A DNA stretch of 53,393 nt. Origin: an uncultured Clostridia bacterium. GTDB taxonomy: Bacteria; Bacillota; Clostridia; Oscillospirales; Ruminococcaceae. The position numbers were made by a program, and so were the translations under genes. Position 1 is the stretch's first letter. The number at the start of each line of letters is the position of its first letter. Location: assembly GCA_944387885.1 (NCBI GenBank), contig CALXGR010000013.1, forward strand, positions 1 to 53,393. The letters are read 5' to 3'. The notes beneath the pieces were generated by a model. The model was not told the origin of the DNA and did not search any database. It was given only the letters and a program-made list of their open reading frames with translations. Positions 16,947-23,012 of the stretch are shown here, piece after piece.

Positions 16947-17067
16947 TCTGGAATATTGGCCTATCCAAGAGCACTCCGAGAGGGGTGCTCTTTTTTTGTG
17001 CCGGGAGCCCTGGCAGCTTGCAGGCCACCGGCCTGCATTTTAACGGCTCTGCCCTTAAAACCGCTGC
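16923..17067 (+). repeat. rpsI tail/terminator tandem unit, copy 1
   Basis: 145 bp. It starts at the codon for Ala in the S9 tail (A-P-Q-F-S-K-R-stop), continues through the terminator (16967-16997) and ends in palindromic sequence with TGCAGGCC/GGCCTGCA and outer arms GGGAGC and GCTCCC. Copy 2 is identical over all 145 positions as far as I can see. Confidence 0.95.
16967..16997 (+). terminator. Terminator of rplM-rpsI (unit copy 1)
   Basis: AAGAGCACTCC (16967-16977) pairs with GGGGTGCTCTT (16982-16992) and T's follow to 16997. Confidence 0.9.
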
Positions 17068-17212
17068 GCTCCCCAGTTCTCCAAGCGTTGATCTGGAATA
17101 TTGGCCTATCCAAGAGCACTCCGAGAGGGGTGCTCTTTTTTTGTGCCGGGAGCCCTGGCAGCTTGCAGGCCACCGGCCTGCATTTTAACGGCTCTGCCCT
17201 TAAAACCGCTGC
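17068..17212 (+). repeat. rpsI tail/terminator tandem unit, copy 2
   Basis: Exact 145-bp repeat of copy 1. It repeats the last eight codons of rpsI (17068-17091) with no start codon and no preceding rpsI sequence, so it does not encode S9. It carries a second full terminator at 17112-17142. Confidence 0.95.
17112..17142 (+). terminator. Terminator in rpsI unit copy 2
   Basis: Identical to the first rpsI terminator, displaced by 145 bp. Only relevant to read-through transcripts. Confidence 0.75.
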
Positions 17213-17300
17213 GCTCCCCAGTTTAGCAAGCGCTGATTTGGAATATTGTTATCCAAGAGCACTCCGAGAGGGGTGCTGTTTTTTTTGTGTCGGGAGTCAT
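17213..17300 (+). repeat. rpsI tail/terminator tandem unit, copy 3 (diverged, truncated)
   Basis: Starts in the same register, 145 bp after copy 2. The eight codons at 17213-17236 still read A-P-Q-F-S-K-R-stop, but Phe is TTT, Ser is AGC and Arg is CGC where copies 1 and 2 have TTC, TCC and CGT. A slightly altered terminator follows (17255-17286). After GTGTCGGGAGTCATGGC the similarity to the palindromic part fades; the right end is approximate. Confidence 0.85.
17255..17286 (+). terminator. Terminator in rpsI unit copy 3
   Basis: AAGAGCACTCC (17255-17265) pairs with GGGGTGCT (17270-17277); a T-rich tail follows. Confidence 0.7.
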
Positions 17301-17497
17301 GGCGTTGCCGGGAGCGGGCGCACATTCCTGTTAGAAAACTTATTTCCTGAATTGAAGGGGAATTTTGCTTGCTCCGTTATAACGAGACCTAATATATTAG
17401 CAGATTGTTATATTGATTGCTAAAAAACGGTCAAGAAGTAGGGAATGTACCGCAAAAACAAGGAAGAAAAATTGAAAATGTGATAAATTTATTAATT
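17301..17497. other. Gap before the hsp20 operon
   Basis: AT-rich, no gene or RNA recognised. It contains a small inverted repeat region around 17385-17425 (TAATATATTAG and nearby), whose role is unclear. Confidence 0.5.
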
Positions 17498-17524
17498 TTA
17501 GCATTCTCCTATTGACAGTGCTAA
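17498..17524. promoter_or_regulatory. CIRCE-type operator (HrcA site)
   Basis: TTAGCATTC (17498-17506), nine-base spacer, CAGTGCTAA (17516-17524). The CIRCE consensus is TTAGCACTC-N9-GAGTGCTAA, so each arm differs at one base. It covers the -35 of the hsp20 promoter, fitting HrcA repression relieved by heat. HrcA itself is not in this window. Confidence 0.85.
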
Positions 17525-17539
17525 AAAATGGGGTATACT
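17512..17539 (+). promoter_or_regulatory. Promoter of the hsp20 operon
   Basis: TTGACA (17512-17517), 16-bp spacer, TATACT (17534-17539), with the -35 inside the CIRCE-type operator. Confidence 0.8.
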
Positions 17540-17563
17540 AAAGGTGAACCTTGAGAGAGGGAG

Positions 17564-17716
17564 ATGAAAAGGTGCAAAAAGCGCAGAACATCTTCCAAGA
17601 CAAAAGGTTCAGGAAAGGCCGCTGCCAGGCGGCCGCAGCGCAGCAAAGCTCGCCACTGCGAGGGTTTCTCCCCACAGCTACGGGCCGTGCAATACGGAAC
17701 AGAATTGGAGGAATGA
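17564..17716 (+). CDS. Candidate small basic protein upstream of hsp20
   Basis: A 50-codon frame that begins with ATG after GAGAGGGAG and ends three bases before the hsp20 ATG. The N-terminal two-thirds are rich in Lys and Arg (MKRCKKRR at the start) and two cysteines are present (positions 4 and 32). I do not recognise it. It lies between the heat-shock promoter and hsp20, so it would be co-transcribed and possibly translationally coupled. It could instead be an untranslated leader; the segment is GC-rich and contains GGCCGC repeats. Confidence 0.4.
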   Translation: MKRCKKRRTSSKTKGSGKAAARRPQRSKARHCEGFSPQLRAVQYGTELEE

Positions 17717-17719
17717 CTT

Positions 17720-18160
17720 ATGTTGCCTGTTGTTTTTGGTGAAAACCTGTTTGATGAACTGTTTGATAACGCTTTCCGTCCCATGTACGATGTGGATCGG
17801 GTTCTGTACGGCAAAAATGCCAAGGCCATTATGCGGACCGATGTCCGGAAGACCGATGGCGGCTACGAGATGGATATTGACCTGCCCGGCTTTAAGAAGG
17901 ACGAGATCAATATTGAACTGAAAGATGGTTACCTGACCATCAGCGCAGCCAAGGGTCTGGATAAGGACCAGCAGGATAAGCAGGGCCATTACATCCGCCA
18001 GGAGCGGTATGCAGGCCAGTGCAGCCGGAGCTTCTATGTAGGTGAGAACCTGGAGCCCAAGGACATCCACGCCAAGTTTGAGGATGGTATCCTGCGGCTG
18101 TCTCTGCCCGAAGTAGACCAGCCCAAGCTGCCCGAACAGCACTTCATTGCCATTGAGTAA
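17720..18160 (+). CDS. Hsp20/alpha-crystallin small heat-shock protein
   Basis: 146 residues. The alpha-crystallin domain runs from about 40 to 135, with DIDLPGFKKDEI, GYLTISA and the closing GILRLSLPE, where the I/L-rich strand binds partner subunits. An ATP-independent holdase that forms oligomers in the cytoplasm and keeps unfolding proteins soluble. GGAGG (17707-17711) precedes the ATG by 8 bases. A CIRCE-type operator at the promoter suggests HrcA control. Confidence 0.95.
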   Translation: MLPVVFGENLFDELFDNAFRPMYDVDRVLYGKNAKAIMRTDVRKTDGGYEMDIDLPGFKKDEINIELKDGYLTISAAKGLDKDQQDKQGHYIRQERYAGQCSRSFYVGENLEPKDIHAKFEDGILRLSLPEVDQPKLPEQHFIAIE

Positions 18161-18186
18161 TGGGGCAAGCCAACAAGCAAAATTAC

Positions 18187-18226
18187 AAAAGGGAGGAGAC
18201 CCGGGAGGGTCTCCTCCCTTTTTCTT
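18187..18226 (+). terminator. Terminator after hsp20
   Basis: A 15-bp stem (18187-18201 with 18208-18222), 6-nt loop and trailing T's. Confidence 0.92.
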
Positions 18227-18252
18227 TACAGGAAAAATCTTTCAAGACAGTA

Positions 18253-18280
18253 TTGACATTTCTTGAAAGGCGGGTATAAT
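18253..18280 (+). promoter_or_regulatory. Promoter of the DUF3793-flavodoxin operon
   Basis: TTGACA (18253-18258), 16-bp spacer and perfect TATAAT (18275-18280). The start point falls within or next to a palindromic operator. Confidence 0.85.
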
Positions 18281-18286
18281 TTAGGT

Positions 18287-18304
18287 AGTTAGCAATGGCT
18301 AACT
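18287..18304. promoter_or_regulatory. Palindromic operator 1, AGTTAGC-N4-GCTAACT
   Basis: A perfect inverted repeat with seven-base arms, centred about 15 bp after the -10. Its shape is reminiscent of DtxR/IdeR-type boxes (TTAG...CTAA); the regulator is inferred, not shown. The same core occurs again at 18357. Confidence 0.65.
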
Positions 18305-18313
18305 AAAAAGGAG

Positions 18314-18339
18314 TTCTTTCTTTCCCGGGAAAGAAAGAA
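18314..18339. repeat. 26-bp perfect palindrome in the leader
   Basis: TTCTTTCTTTCCC (18314-18326) is followed directly by its reverse complement (18327-18339), then TATTTTTC. It could be an attenuator stem without a loop, or a third protein site. It lies exactly between the two GTTAGC operators. Confidence 0.7.
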
Positions 18340-18356
18340 TATTTTTCAGCCAAAAG

Positions 18357-18372
18357 GTTAGCTGCTGCTAAC
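18357..18372. promoter_or_regulatory. Palindromic operator 2, GTTAGC-N4-GCTAAC
   Basis: Same six-base arms and four-base spacer as operator 1, 69 bp downstream and about 36 bp before the DUF3793 start codon. Confidence 0.6.
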
Positions 18373-18407
18373 TATAGGTTTAAATTTAATGAAAGCAGGG
18401 TGAAGTT

Positions 18408-18968
18408 ATGTCTGAAGAAATGATAGTCCGCCATTGTTCTCCTACTCTGGCAGGGATAAAAACGGGAAATCTGTTCTCCTGTTTTTACAGCAGCAAGACA
18501 CAGCTTACCCGGGAAATCCGTATTCTGAACCAGAAACTGGGGCCCAAGGGATTGCGGGTCCTGCCCCTTCGGATGAAGGAGGGGAGAGCGCTTATCTATT
18601 TGTACCGTCCCAAGGCTTTGGCTGCGGATTTAGCTGACCGGCAGGCCCGGGAAATTCTGGAGGAAAAGGAGTATGTCCCTGCCCAGGCGGACCGGTGCAT
18701 TGTCCGGTTGATTCAGCGGCTGGAAACTCAGGAAGAATTTCCCCATGAAATCGGTTTGTTCCTCAGCTATCCGCCGGAGGACGTGCTGGGATTCATCCGG
18801 AACAAGGCGGAAAATCATAAATGTTCCGGCTGCTGGAAAGTATACGGAGACGAGGAACGGGCAAAAGCATTGTTCCAAAAATATAAAGACTGTACCAGGG
18901 CTTACTGCCTTCGGTGGCAGCAGGGTCAACCCATCGAGGGACTGGCTGTGGCAGATCAAGCTTCTTGA
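18408..18968 (+). CDS. DUF3793 family protein
   Basis: 186 residues. The N-terminal HCSPTLAGIKTGNLF and the C-terminal HEIGLFLSYPPEDVLGF and CSGCWKVYGD regions are typical for DUF3793. The family is known from Clostridia, often beside ferrous iron transporters (FeoA/FeoB) and flavodoxins; its biochemical role is unknown. Cysteines cluster at about 10, 24, 140-143 and later, so metal or redox binding is possible. ATG 18408 sits after GCAGGGTG. Followed after 38 bp by a flavodoxin. Confidence 0.85.
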   Translation: MSEEMIVRHCSPTLAGIKTGNLFSCFYSSKTQLTREIRILNQKLGPKGLRVLPLRMKEGRALIYLYRPKALAADLADRQAREILEEKEYVPAQADRCIVRLIQRLETQEEFPHEIGLFLSYPPEDVLGFIRNKAENHKCSGCWKVYGDEERAKALFQKYKDCTRAYCLRWQQGQPIEGLAVADQAS

Positions 18969-19006
18969 TTATAAATGATTTTTCATAAGAAAGGCAGTGA
19001 TAAAGT

Positions 19007-19429
19007 ATGAGCAAAATCGCAGTGGTTTATTGGAGCGGCACGGGAAATACCCAGGCCATGGCCCAGGCTGTAGCGGATGGAATTCAGGCAAAGGGCGGGG
19101 AAGCGGTGCTCTTTACAGCCCCGGAATTTGGTCCGGAGCAGATGGATGACTTCTCTGCAATTGCATTCGGCTGTCCCTCCATGGGAGCAGAGCAACTGGA
19201 GGAAAGCGAGTTTGAACCCATGTTCTCTGCCTGCGAAACAAAACTTGCCAGCAAGAAGATAGCCCTCTTCGGTTCCTATGGATGGGGCGACGGGGAGTGG
19301 ATGCGCACCTGGGAAGAGCGCTGTGGAGAGGACGGTGCCCGGTTGGCCTGGGAAAGCGTCATCTGCAACGGATACCCGGATGAGGATGCCCTTACGGCCT
19401 GCGAAGCGCTGGGCGGCAGCCTGGTATAA
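19007..19429 (+). CDS. Flavodoxin
   Basis: 140 residues, short-chain flavodoxin. The FMN phosphate loop is WSGTGNTQAMA (about 9-19) and the later loops are GCPSMGAEQLEE and GSYGWGDGEW. Flavodoxin carries low-potential electrons and commonly replaces ferredoxin when iron is short. Its location after DUF3793 and the palindromic operators supports an iron-response operon, though the regulator is not seen. A terminator follows at 19483. Confidence 0.93.
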   Translation: MSKIAVVYWSGTGNTQAMAQAVADGIQAKGGEAVLFTAPEFGPEQMDDFSAIAFGCPSMGAEQLEESEFEPMFSACETKLASKKIALFGSYGWGDGEWMRTWEERCGEDGARLAWESVICNGYPDEDALTACEALGGSLV

Positions 19430-19482
19430 TAGAGCCGTAATTTATGCATTGAATGCAAGATTTTGCGTACGGCAACAGAAGG

Positions 19483-19509
19483 ACCGGCCCTGAAAGGGGC
19501 CGGTTTTTT
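19483..19509 (+). terminator. Terminator after flavodoxin
   Basis: ACCGGCCC (19483-19490) with GGGCCGGT (19497-19504), then T's. Confidence 0.88.
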
Positions 19510-19530
19510 GTTTTAAATAACTTTTCTCTA

Positions 19531-19559
19531 TTGACATAACTGTTATAACTGTATATATT
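19531..19559 (+). promoter_or_regulatory. Promoter of the GntR-ABC operon
   Basis: TTGACA (19531-19536), 17-bp spacer, TATATT (19554-19559). The -10 is covered by a dyad operator. Confidence 0.8.
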
Positions 19560-19573
19560 ATAGATATACAGTT
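19547..19573. promoter_or_regulatory. Dyad operator of the GntR regulator
   Basis: Perfect inverted repeat AACTGTATAT (19547-19556), seven-base spacer, ATATACAGTT (19564-19573). It spans the -10 and the likely start point and immediately precedes the ribosome-binding site of the GntR gene, so autorepression is the natural reading. Confidence 0.8.
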
Positions 19574-19587
19574 GGGGAGGTGAGGGG

Positions 19588-19965
19588 TTGGAAATCCTCA
19601 TTGACAATAAAAGCGGTACACCTATTTATGACCAGATATCCACCCAAATCAAGGCCCAGATCATGAGCGGAGCCCTGAGCCAGGACGAGATGCTTCCCTC
19701 TATTCGGGGGCTGGCCCGGGATTTGAGAATCAGCTTTATCACTACCAAGCGGGCCTATGATGAGTTGGAGCGGGAGGGATTCATTTACACCGTTCAGGGA
19801 AAAGGCTGTTTCGTGGCGCCCAAGAATACTCAGCTTATCCGGGAGGAAAATCTGAAAAAGATTGAAGAACATTTGGAACAGATTCGGCGGCTGGCTGCCT
19901 GCTGCGGCCTGGAGCGTGCGGAACTGGAGGAAATGATTCGCTTTGCATTGGAGGGAGAAGAATGA
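19588..19965 (+). CDS. GntR-family regulator, YtrA type
   Basis: 125 residues. An N-terminal GntR winged helix (YDQISTQIKAQI, then LPSIRGLARDL and TTKRAYDELEREG) is followed only by a short tail, the mark of the YtrA subfamily. These regulators usually control a following ABC exporter and respond to membrane or antibiotic stress. The start is TTG 19588, seven bases after GGAGG; no ATG is available. It overlaps the ABC ATPase gene by four bases (ATGA). Confidence 0.9.
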   Translation: MEILIDNKSGTPIYDQISTQIKAQIMSGALSQDEMLPSIRGLARDLRISFITTKRAYDELEREGFIYTVQGKGCFVAPKNTQLIREENLKKIEEHLEQIRRLAACCGLERAELEEMIRFALEGEE

Positions 19966-20810
19966 ACACCATCGAATTAAAGGATCTGACCAAGAAACGG
20001 GGTGACTTCACCCTGGACAGAATTACTTTCACTCTGCCCGGTGGATGCATCCTGGGCCTGATCGGAGAGAACGGGGCGGGGAAAAGCACCACCATCAAGC
20101 TGATGCTGGGGCTGCTGCAGAAAGACGGGGGAACCATCTCTATCCTGGGCCGGGAGAATGGGGAGAGGGATACTCTGCTCAAAGAGGAAATCGGCGTAGT
20201 GATGGACGAGGTGGGGCTGCCCGGATGCCTTACCCCGGCACAGACCGGAAAGATGATGAGCAAAATCTACCGCAGCTGGGAGCCGGAGCGGTATAAAGAG
20301 CTGATTCGGAAATTTGCCCTGCCCTGGGATAAACCCTTCCAGGAGTTTTCCAAGGGAATGAAAATGAAGCAGGGATTGGCGGTGGCTCTTTCCCACAAAA
20401 GCAAACTCCTGATTCTGGATGAGGCCACCAGCGGACTGGACCCTGTGGCCCGGGATGAACTGCTGGATATTCTCCGGGAATTTGTAACGGATGAAGAACA
20501 TGGTATTCTTATCTCCTCCCACATTGTCAGCGATTTGGAAAAGCTTTGCGACTATATTGCCTTCCTGCATAAAGGACGGCTGCTCCTGTGGGAGGAGAAG
20601 GACCGGCTGCTGGAAGAGTACGGGATTTTCCGGGGGAGCCGCAGCCAGCTGGAGGCTCTGGACCCGGCGGCTGTCTGCCATAAACGGGTGACACCCTATG
20701 GCACGGAAGCTCTGGTATTGCGTGACAGACTGCCCAGGGGAACGGAAGTAGGCCCGGTATCCATTGAAGAACTGTTTGTGCAGCTTGTAAAGGAGGAGAA
20801 GGCAGAATGA
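19962..20810 (+). CDS. ABC transporter ATP-binding protein
   Basis: 282 residues. Walker A GENGAGKST (about 36-44), signature EFSKGMKMKQ (about 128-137, variant of LSGGQ), Walker B LLILDEATSGLD (about 147-158) and switch His in ISSHIVSDL. Resembles the YtrB/BcrA exporter ATPases. Coupled by ATGA overlaps to the regulator and the permease. Confidence 0.92.
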   Translation: MNTIELKDLTKKRGDFTLDRITFTLPGGCILGLIGENGAGKSTTIKLMLGLLQKDGGTISILGRENGERDTLLKEEIGVVMDEVGLPGCLTPAQTGKMMSKIYRSWEPERYKELIRKFALPWDKPFQEFSKGMKMKQGLAVALSHKSKLLILDEATSGLDPVARDELLDILREFVTDEEHGILISSHIVSDLEKLCDYIAFLHKGRLLLWEEKDRLLEEYGIFRGSRSQLEALDPAAVCHKRVTPYGTEALVLRDRLPRGTEVGPVSIEELFVQLVKEEKAE

Positions 20811-21424
20811 GCACCATGGAAGGCTTGATTTGGAAGGATATTCGGATGCTGGCATTTTACTGCCGCAGATATCTGCTGATAGCTCTGCCCATCAGTGTGA
20901 TTTTCTTTTTGACCGGACAGGAGTCCATAGCCATGGTCTACCATGTGGTTGTGGTCAGCGGAATGATCACCACCCTTATGAGCTACGACGAAAGGAGCGG
21001 ATGGAATCAATATTGCGGGACCTTACCCTGCAAAACCGGGCAGATGGTGGGGGCAAAATATATTATGTTACTGCTGCTTCAGCTTGTTCTGCTGGGGATA
21101 CTGGCAGCAGCCCTTGTGGGAAAGAACCTTTATACTGGACGGCCTTTCTTTGAAGGGGGCGAGATGATCCCGCTCCTGTTCGGAATGTCGGTGGGGATGA
21201 TGTCCCTGATACTGCCCTTTCTCTTCCGGCTGGGAATAGAGAAGGGGAGAATGGCCTACTATCTGGTCTTTCTGGTCAGCTGTGCCCTGAGCGGTGCCCT
21301 GGTGATGATATTCCAGGAAGTCAAGGTCCCCACAGGCTGGATACTGGGGGTTGGACTGGTGGTCCTCTACCTGATGTCCTGGTATCTTTCCACCCGCTGG
21401 TATGAGTCCAAAGAGGAAAAATAA
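20807..21424 (+). CDS. ABC-2 family transporter permease
   Basis: 205 residues, with six predicted membrane helices (about 20-35, 43-58, 83-107, 123-142, 150-170 and 176-195). It belongs to the ABC-2/DUF5700-like membrane group next to YtrA-type regulators. With the ATPase it would form a membrane exporter; cargo unknown. Four-base overlap with the ATPase gene; ends before a promoter at 21448. Confidence 0.8.
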   Translation: MSTMEGLIWKDIRMLAFYCRRYLLIALPISVIFFLTGQESIAMVYHVVVVSGMITTLMSYDERSGWNQYCGTLPCKTGQMVGAKYIMLLLLQLVLLGILAAALVGKNLYTGRPFFEGGEMIPLLFGMSVGMMSLILPFLFRLGIEKGRMAYYLVFLVSCALSGALVMIFQEVKVPTGWILGVGLVVLYLMSWYLSTRWYESKEEK

Positions 21425-21447
21425 GGTACTTTGGCGAAAAATAACAG

Positions 21448-21476
21448 TGGACAAATCCTTCTAATTAATGTATAAT
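21448..21476 (+). promoter_or_regulatory. Promoter of the leader RNA / G5-3D gene
   Basis: TGGACA (21448-21453), 17-bp spacer, perfect TATAAT (21471-21476). Confidence 0.78.
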
Positions 21477-21481
21477 AGCCA

Positions 21482-21583
21482 CCGTGCCTGGAGGAACGGA
21501 ATGATTCTTCCGGCGTCGGTCCTGTATGGACTTGAGCCTTACAGAAAAGATGGGCTTTCCTTCCTGAGGAAGGCCCTTTTTTT
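21482..21583 (+). ncRNA. Untyped structured leader RNA or small RNA
   Basis: About 100 nt between a good promoter and a good terminator. It contains hairpin CGGAA/TTCCG, a small stem GTCC-TGTAT-GGAC, then a linker and a terminator with stem GGGCTTTCC/GGAAGGCCC (21552-21576) and seven T. No second promoter is visible before the following G5/3D gene, so this may be a termination-controlled leader such as a riboswitch. A stand-alone small RNA is the other option. It does not match the riboswitch, SRP, 6S or T-box signatures I know. Confidence 0.6.
21552..21583 (+). terminator. Terminator of the leader RNA
   Basis: 9-bp stem with one G-U pair, 7-nt loop, seven T. It stands about 70 bases before the start codon of the G5/3D gene and may act as an attenuator. 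Confidence 0.85.
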
Positions 21584-21651
21584 GTGAAAAAGCAATGCTC
21601 TCTTTTCCAGGAATATGCCGGAAAAGGGAAACCATAAAAGGAGGAGCCACT

Positions 21652-22755
21652 GTGCTGACCAAAACAAGGTTCTGGGAACAGCTTCTTTCCTGGAGAAAGG
21701 AAAACGAAGCCCGGGCCCAGGCAATCCTTATAGGAGGGTTGCTGCTGACCATTCTGCTCCTGGTCCAGTATAGCCTTACCCGCACTGTCACTGTGTGGGT
21801 GGACCTGGAGGAGGAGCCCCGGTCTTCCGCAACCATATTTCTTCCCAATGCCCAGCGGGTGCTGGACTGCGTGGGAATCACCCTGGAAGAAGGGGATGGC
21901 GCCGTCCTGGAAAAAACCGGATGGAAAAGCTCCCGTCTTACTGTTTACCCCAGCTTCACCGTAGAACTGAACACTGCCAACGAGGGAAGCACCACCATAA
22001 CCCTCAATGCCGGCCAGGGAACCACCTGGCGGGAACTTTTCCAGCAGGGGGGCTGGGAGGTAGGGGAGGAGGATATATCCGAGCCTTCCCTGGACGAGGC
22101 ACCCCGTCAGGCTGCCAGCGCCACCCTCTACCGGGTGACCAAGGAGGTATACCTTACCGAAGCCCCCATCCCCTATGAAACGGAATATCAGGAAAGCAGT
22201 CTGCTGGTCCGGTACCCTGACCGGGAGATCATATCCCGGGAGGGGGTGGACGGAATCGCCTCTGTGGAGGTGACCGAGGTCTACTATGACGGCCAGCTTC
22301 AGAATGTGGAATATGAGACCCAGGGGGTCATTCAGGAACCGGTAGACCAGATCATCAAGGTTTACGGGGAAGGCGTTCCGGTGTCCGATATGGAGGGCCC
22401 CGAGGTGGTGGACGGTGTCCCCGAAGGCTATGTGCTGGCCTACACCGGCCGGGCCACCGGCTATTCTGCCAGCAGCACTGCCAAGGGTGCTTCCGGCATG
22501 GAACTGAATTACGGTACCTGCGCCGTGAATCCCAATGTGATTCCATACGGAACCAAAATGTATATCACCTCCACGGACGGAAGATTTGTTTATGGTTACT
22601 GTGTGGCTGCGGATACCGGCACGGCGCTCTCTGCCGGTCATGCCCTGGTGGACCTGTATTATGAATCCTATATTGAAAGTCTCATAAACGAGGTGTGGCA
22701 GGTCAATATCTATATTGCTGCCGAAGACATGGCGGCAAATCAGCCCGCTGAATAA
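21652..22755 (+). CDS. G5 and 3D domain cell-wall protein
   Basis: 367 residues. One N-terminal membrane anchor (about 25-42), a middle part of about 120 residues, a G5 domain (about 155-230, from YRVTKEVYLTEA) and a C-terminal 3D domain (about 258-350; ATGYSASS, then YGTKMYI and AADTGTA), whose three aspartates give the name. Related proteins (YabE, Rpf/Sps types) are peptidoglycan-active, acting like lytic transglycosylases. The start is GTG 21652, seven bases after AAGGAGGAG. The preceding RNA may control its expression. Confidence 0.85.
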   Translation: MLTKTRFWEQLLSWRKENEARAQAILIGGLLLTILLLVQYSLTRTVTVWVDLEEEPRSSATIFLPNAQRVLDCVGITLEEGDGAVLEKTGWKSSRLTVYPSFTVELNTANEGSTTITLNAGQGTTWRELFQQGGWEVGEEDISEPSLDEAPRQAASATLYRVTKEVYLTEAPIPYETEYQESSLLVRYPDREIISREGVDGIASVEVTEVYYDGQLQNVEYETQGVIQEPVDQIIKVYGEGVPVSDMEGPEVVDGVPEGYVLAYTGRATGYSASSTAKGASGMELNYGTCAVNPNVIPYGTKMYITSTDGRFVYGYCVAADTGTALSAGHALVDLYYESYIESLINEVWQVNIYIAAEDMAANQPAE

Positions 22756-22763
22756 AATTGCAG

Positions 22764-22806
22764 AGGACGGTCCCGGTATAAATTTTACCGGGACCGTCCT
22801 TTTTTT
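22764..22806 (+). terminator. Terminator after G5/3D gene
   Basis: 15-bp perfect stem (22764-22778 with 22786-22800) and T tail. Confidence 0.93.
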
Positions 22807-22943
22807 GCGTAAAAAACAGGGGGGAAAACGGCAGGGAAAGGGGTTTTGCACGATATGCCCAGAACATTGTCAAATATTTGTGAAAAACAACTAAAAGGTA
22901 AAAAATGTTTTTGGAAATTCTAGTGCTTTACAACAGAAAACCC

Positions 22944-22972
22944 TTGAAAAAAATACCAGGAAACGGTATGAT
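22944..22972 (+). promoter_or_regulatory. Promoter of the glycogen operon
   Basis: TTGAAA (22944-22949), 17-bp spacer, TATGAT (22967-22972), about 35 nt before the glgB start. Confidence 0.7.
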
Positions 22973-23012
22973 AATGATAACTGAAAGCACCTTTTCGAGA
23001 GGAGAAACAATC

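Noticed and set aside
16956..17423. 155-codon open frame through the rpsI-tail repeats
   Set aside because: It translates the terminators and repeats in a different frame from rpsI. The internal peptide repetition is just the DNA repeat.
17551..17742. 63-codon open frame overlapping the hsp20 start
   Set aside because: The 50-codon frame at 17564 has a better start and ends just before hsp20. This one runs into hsp20 in another frame.
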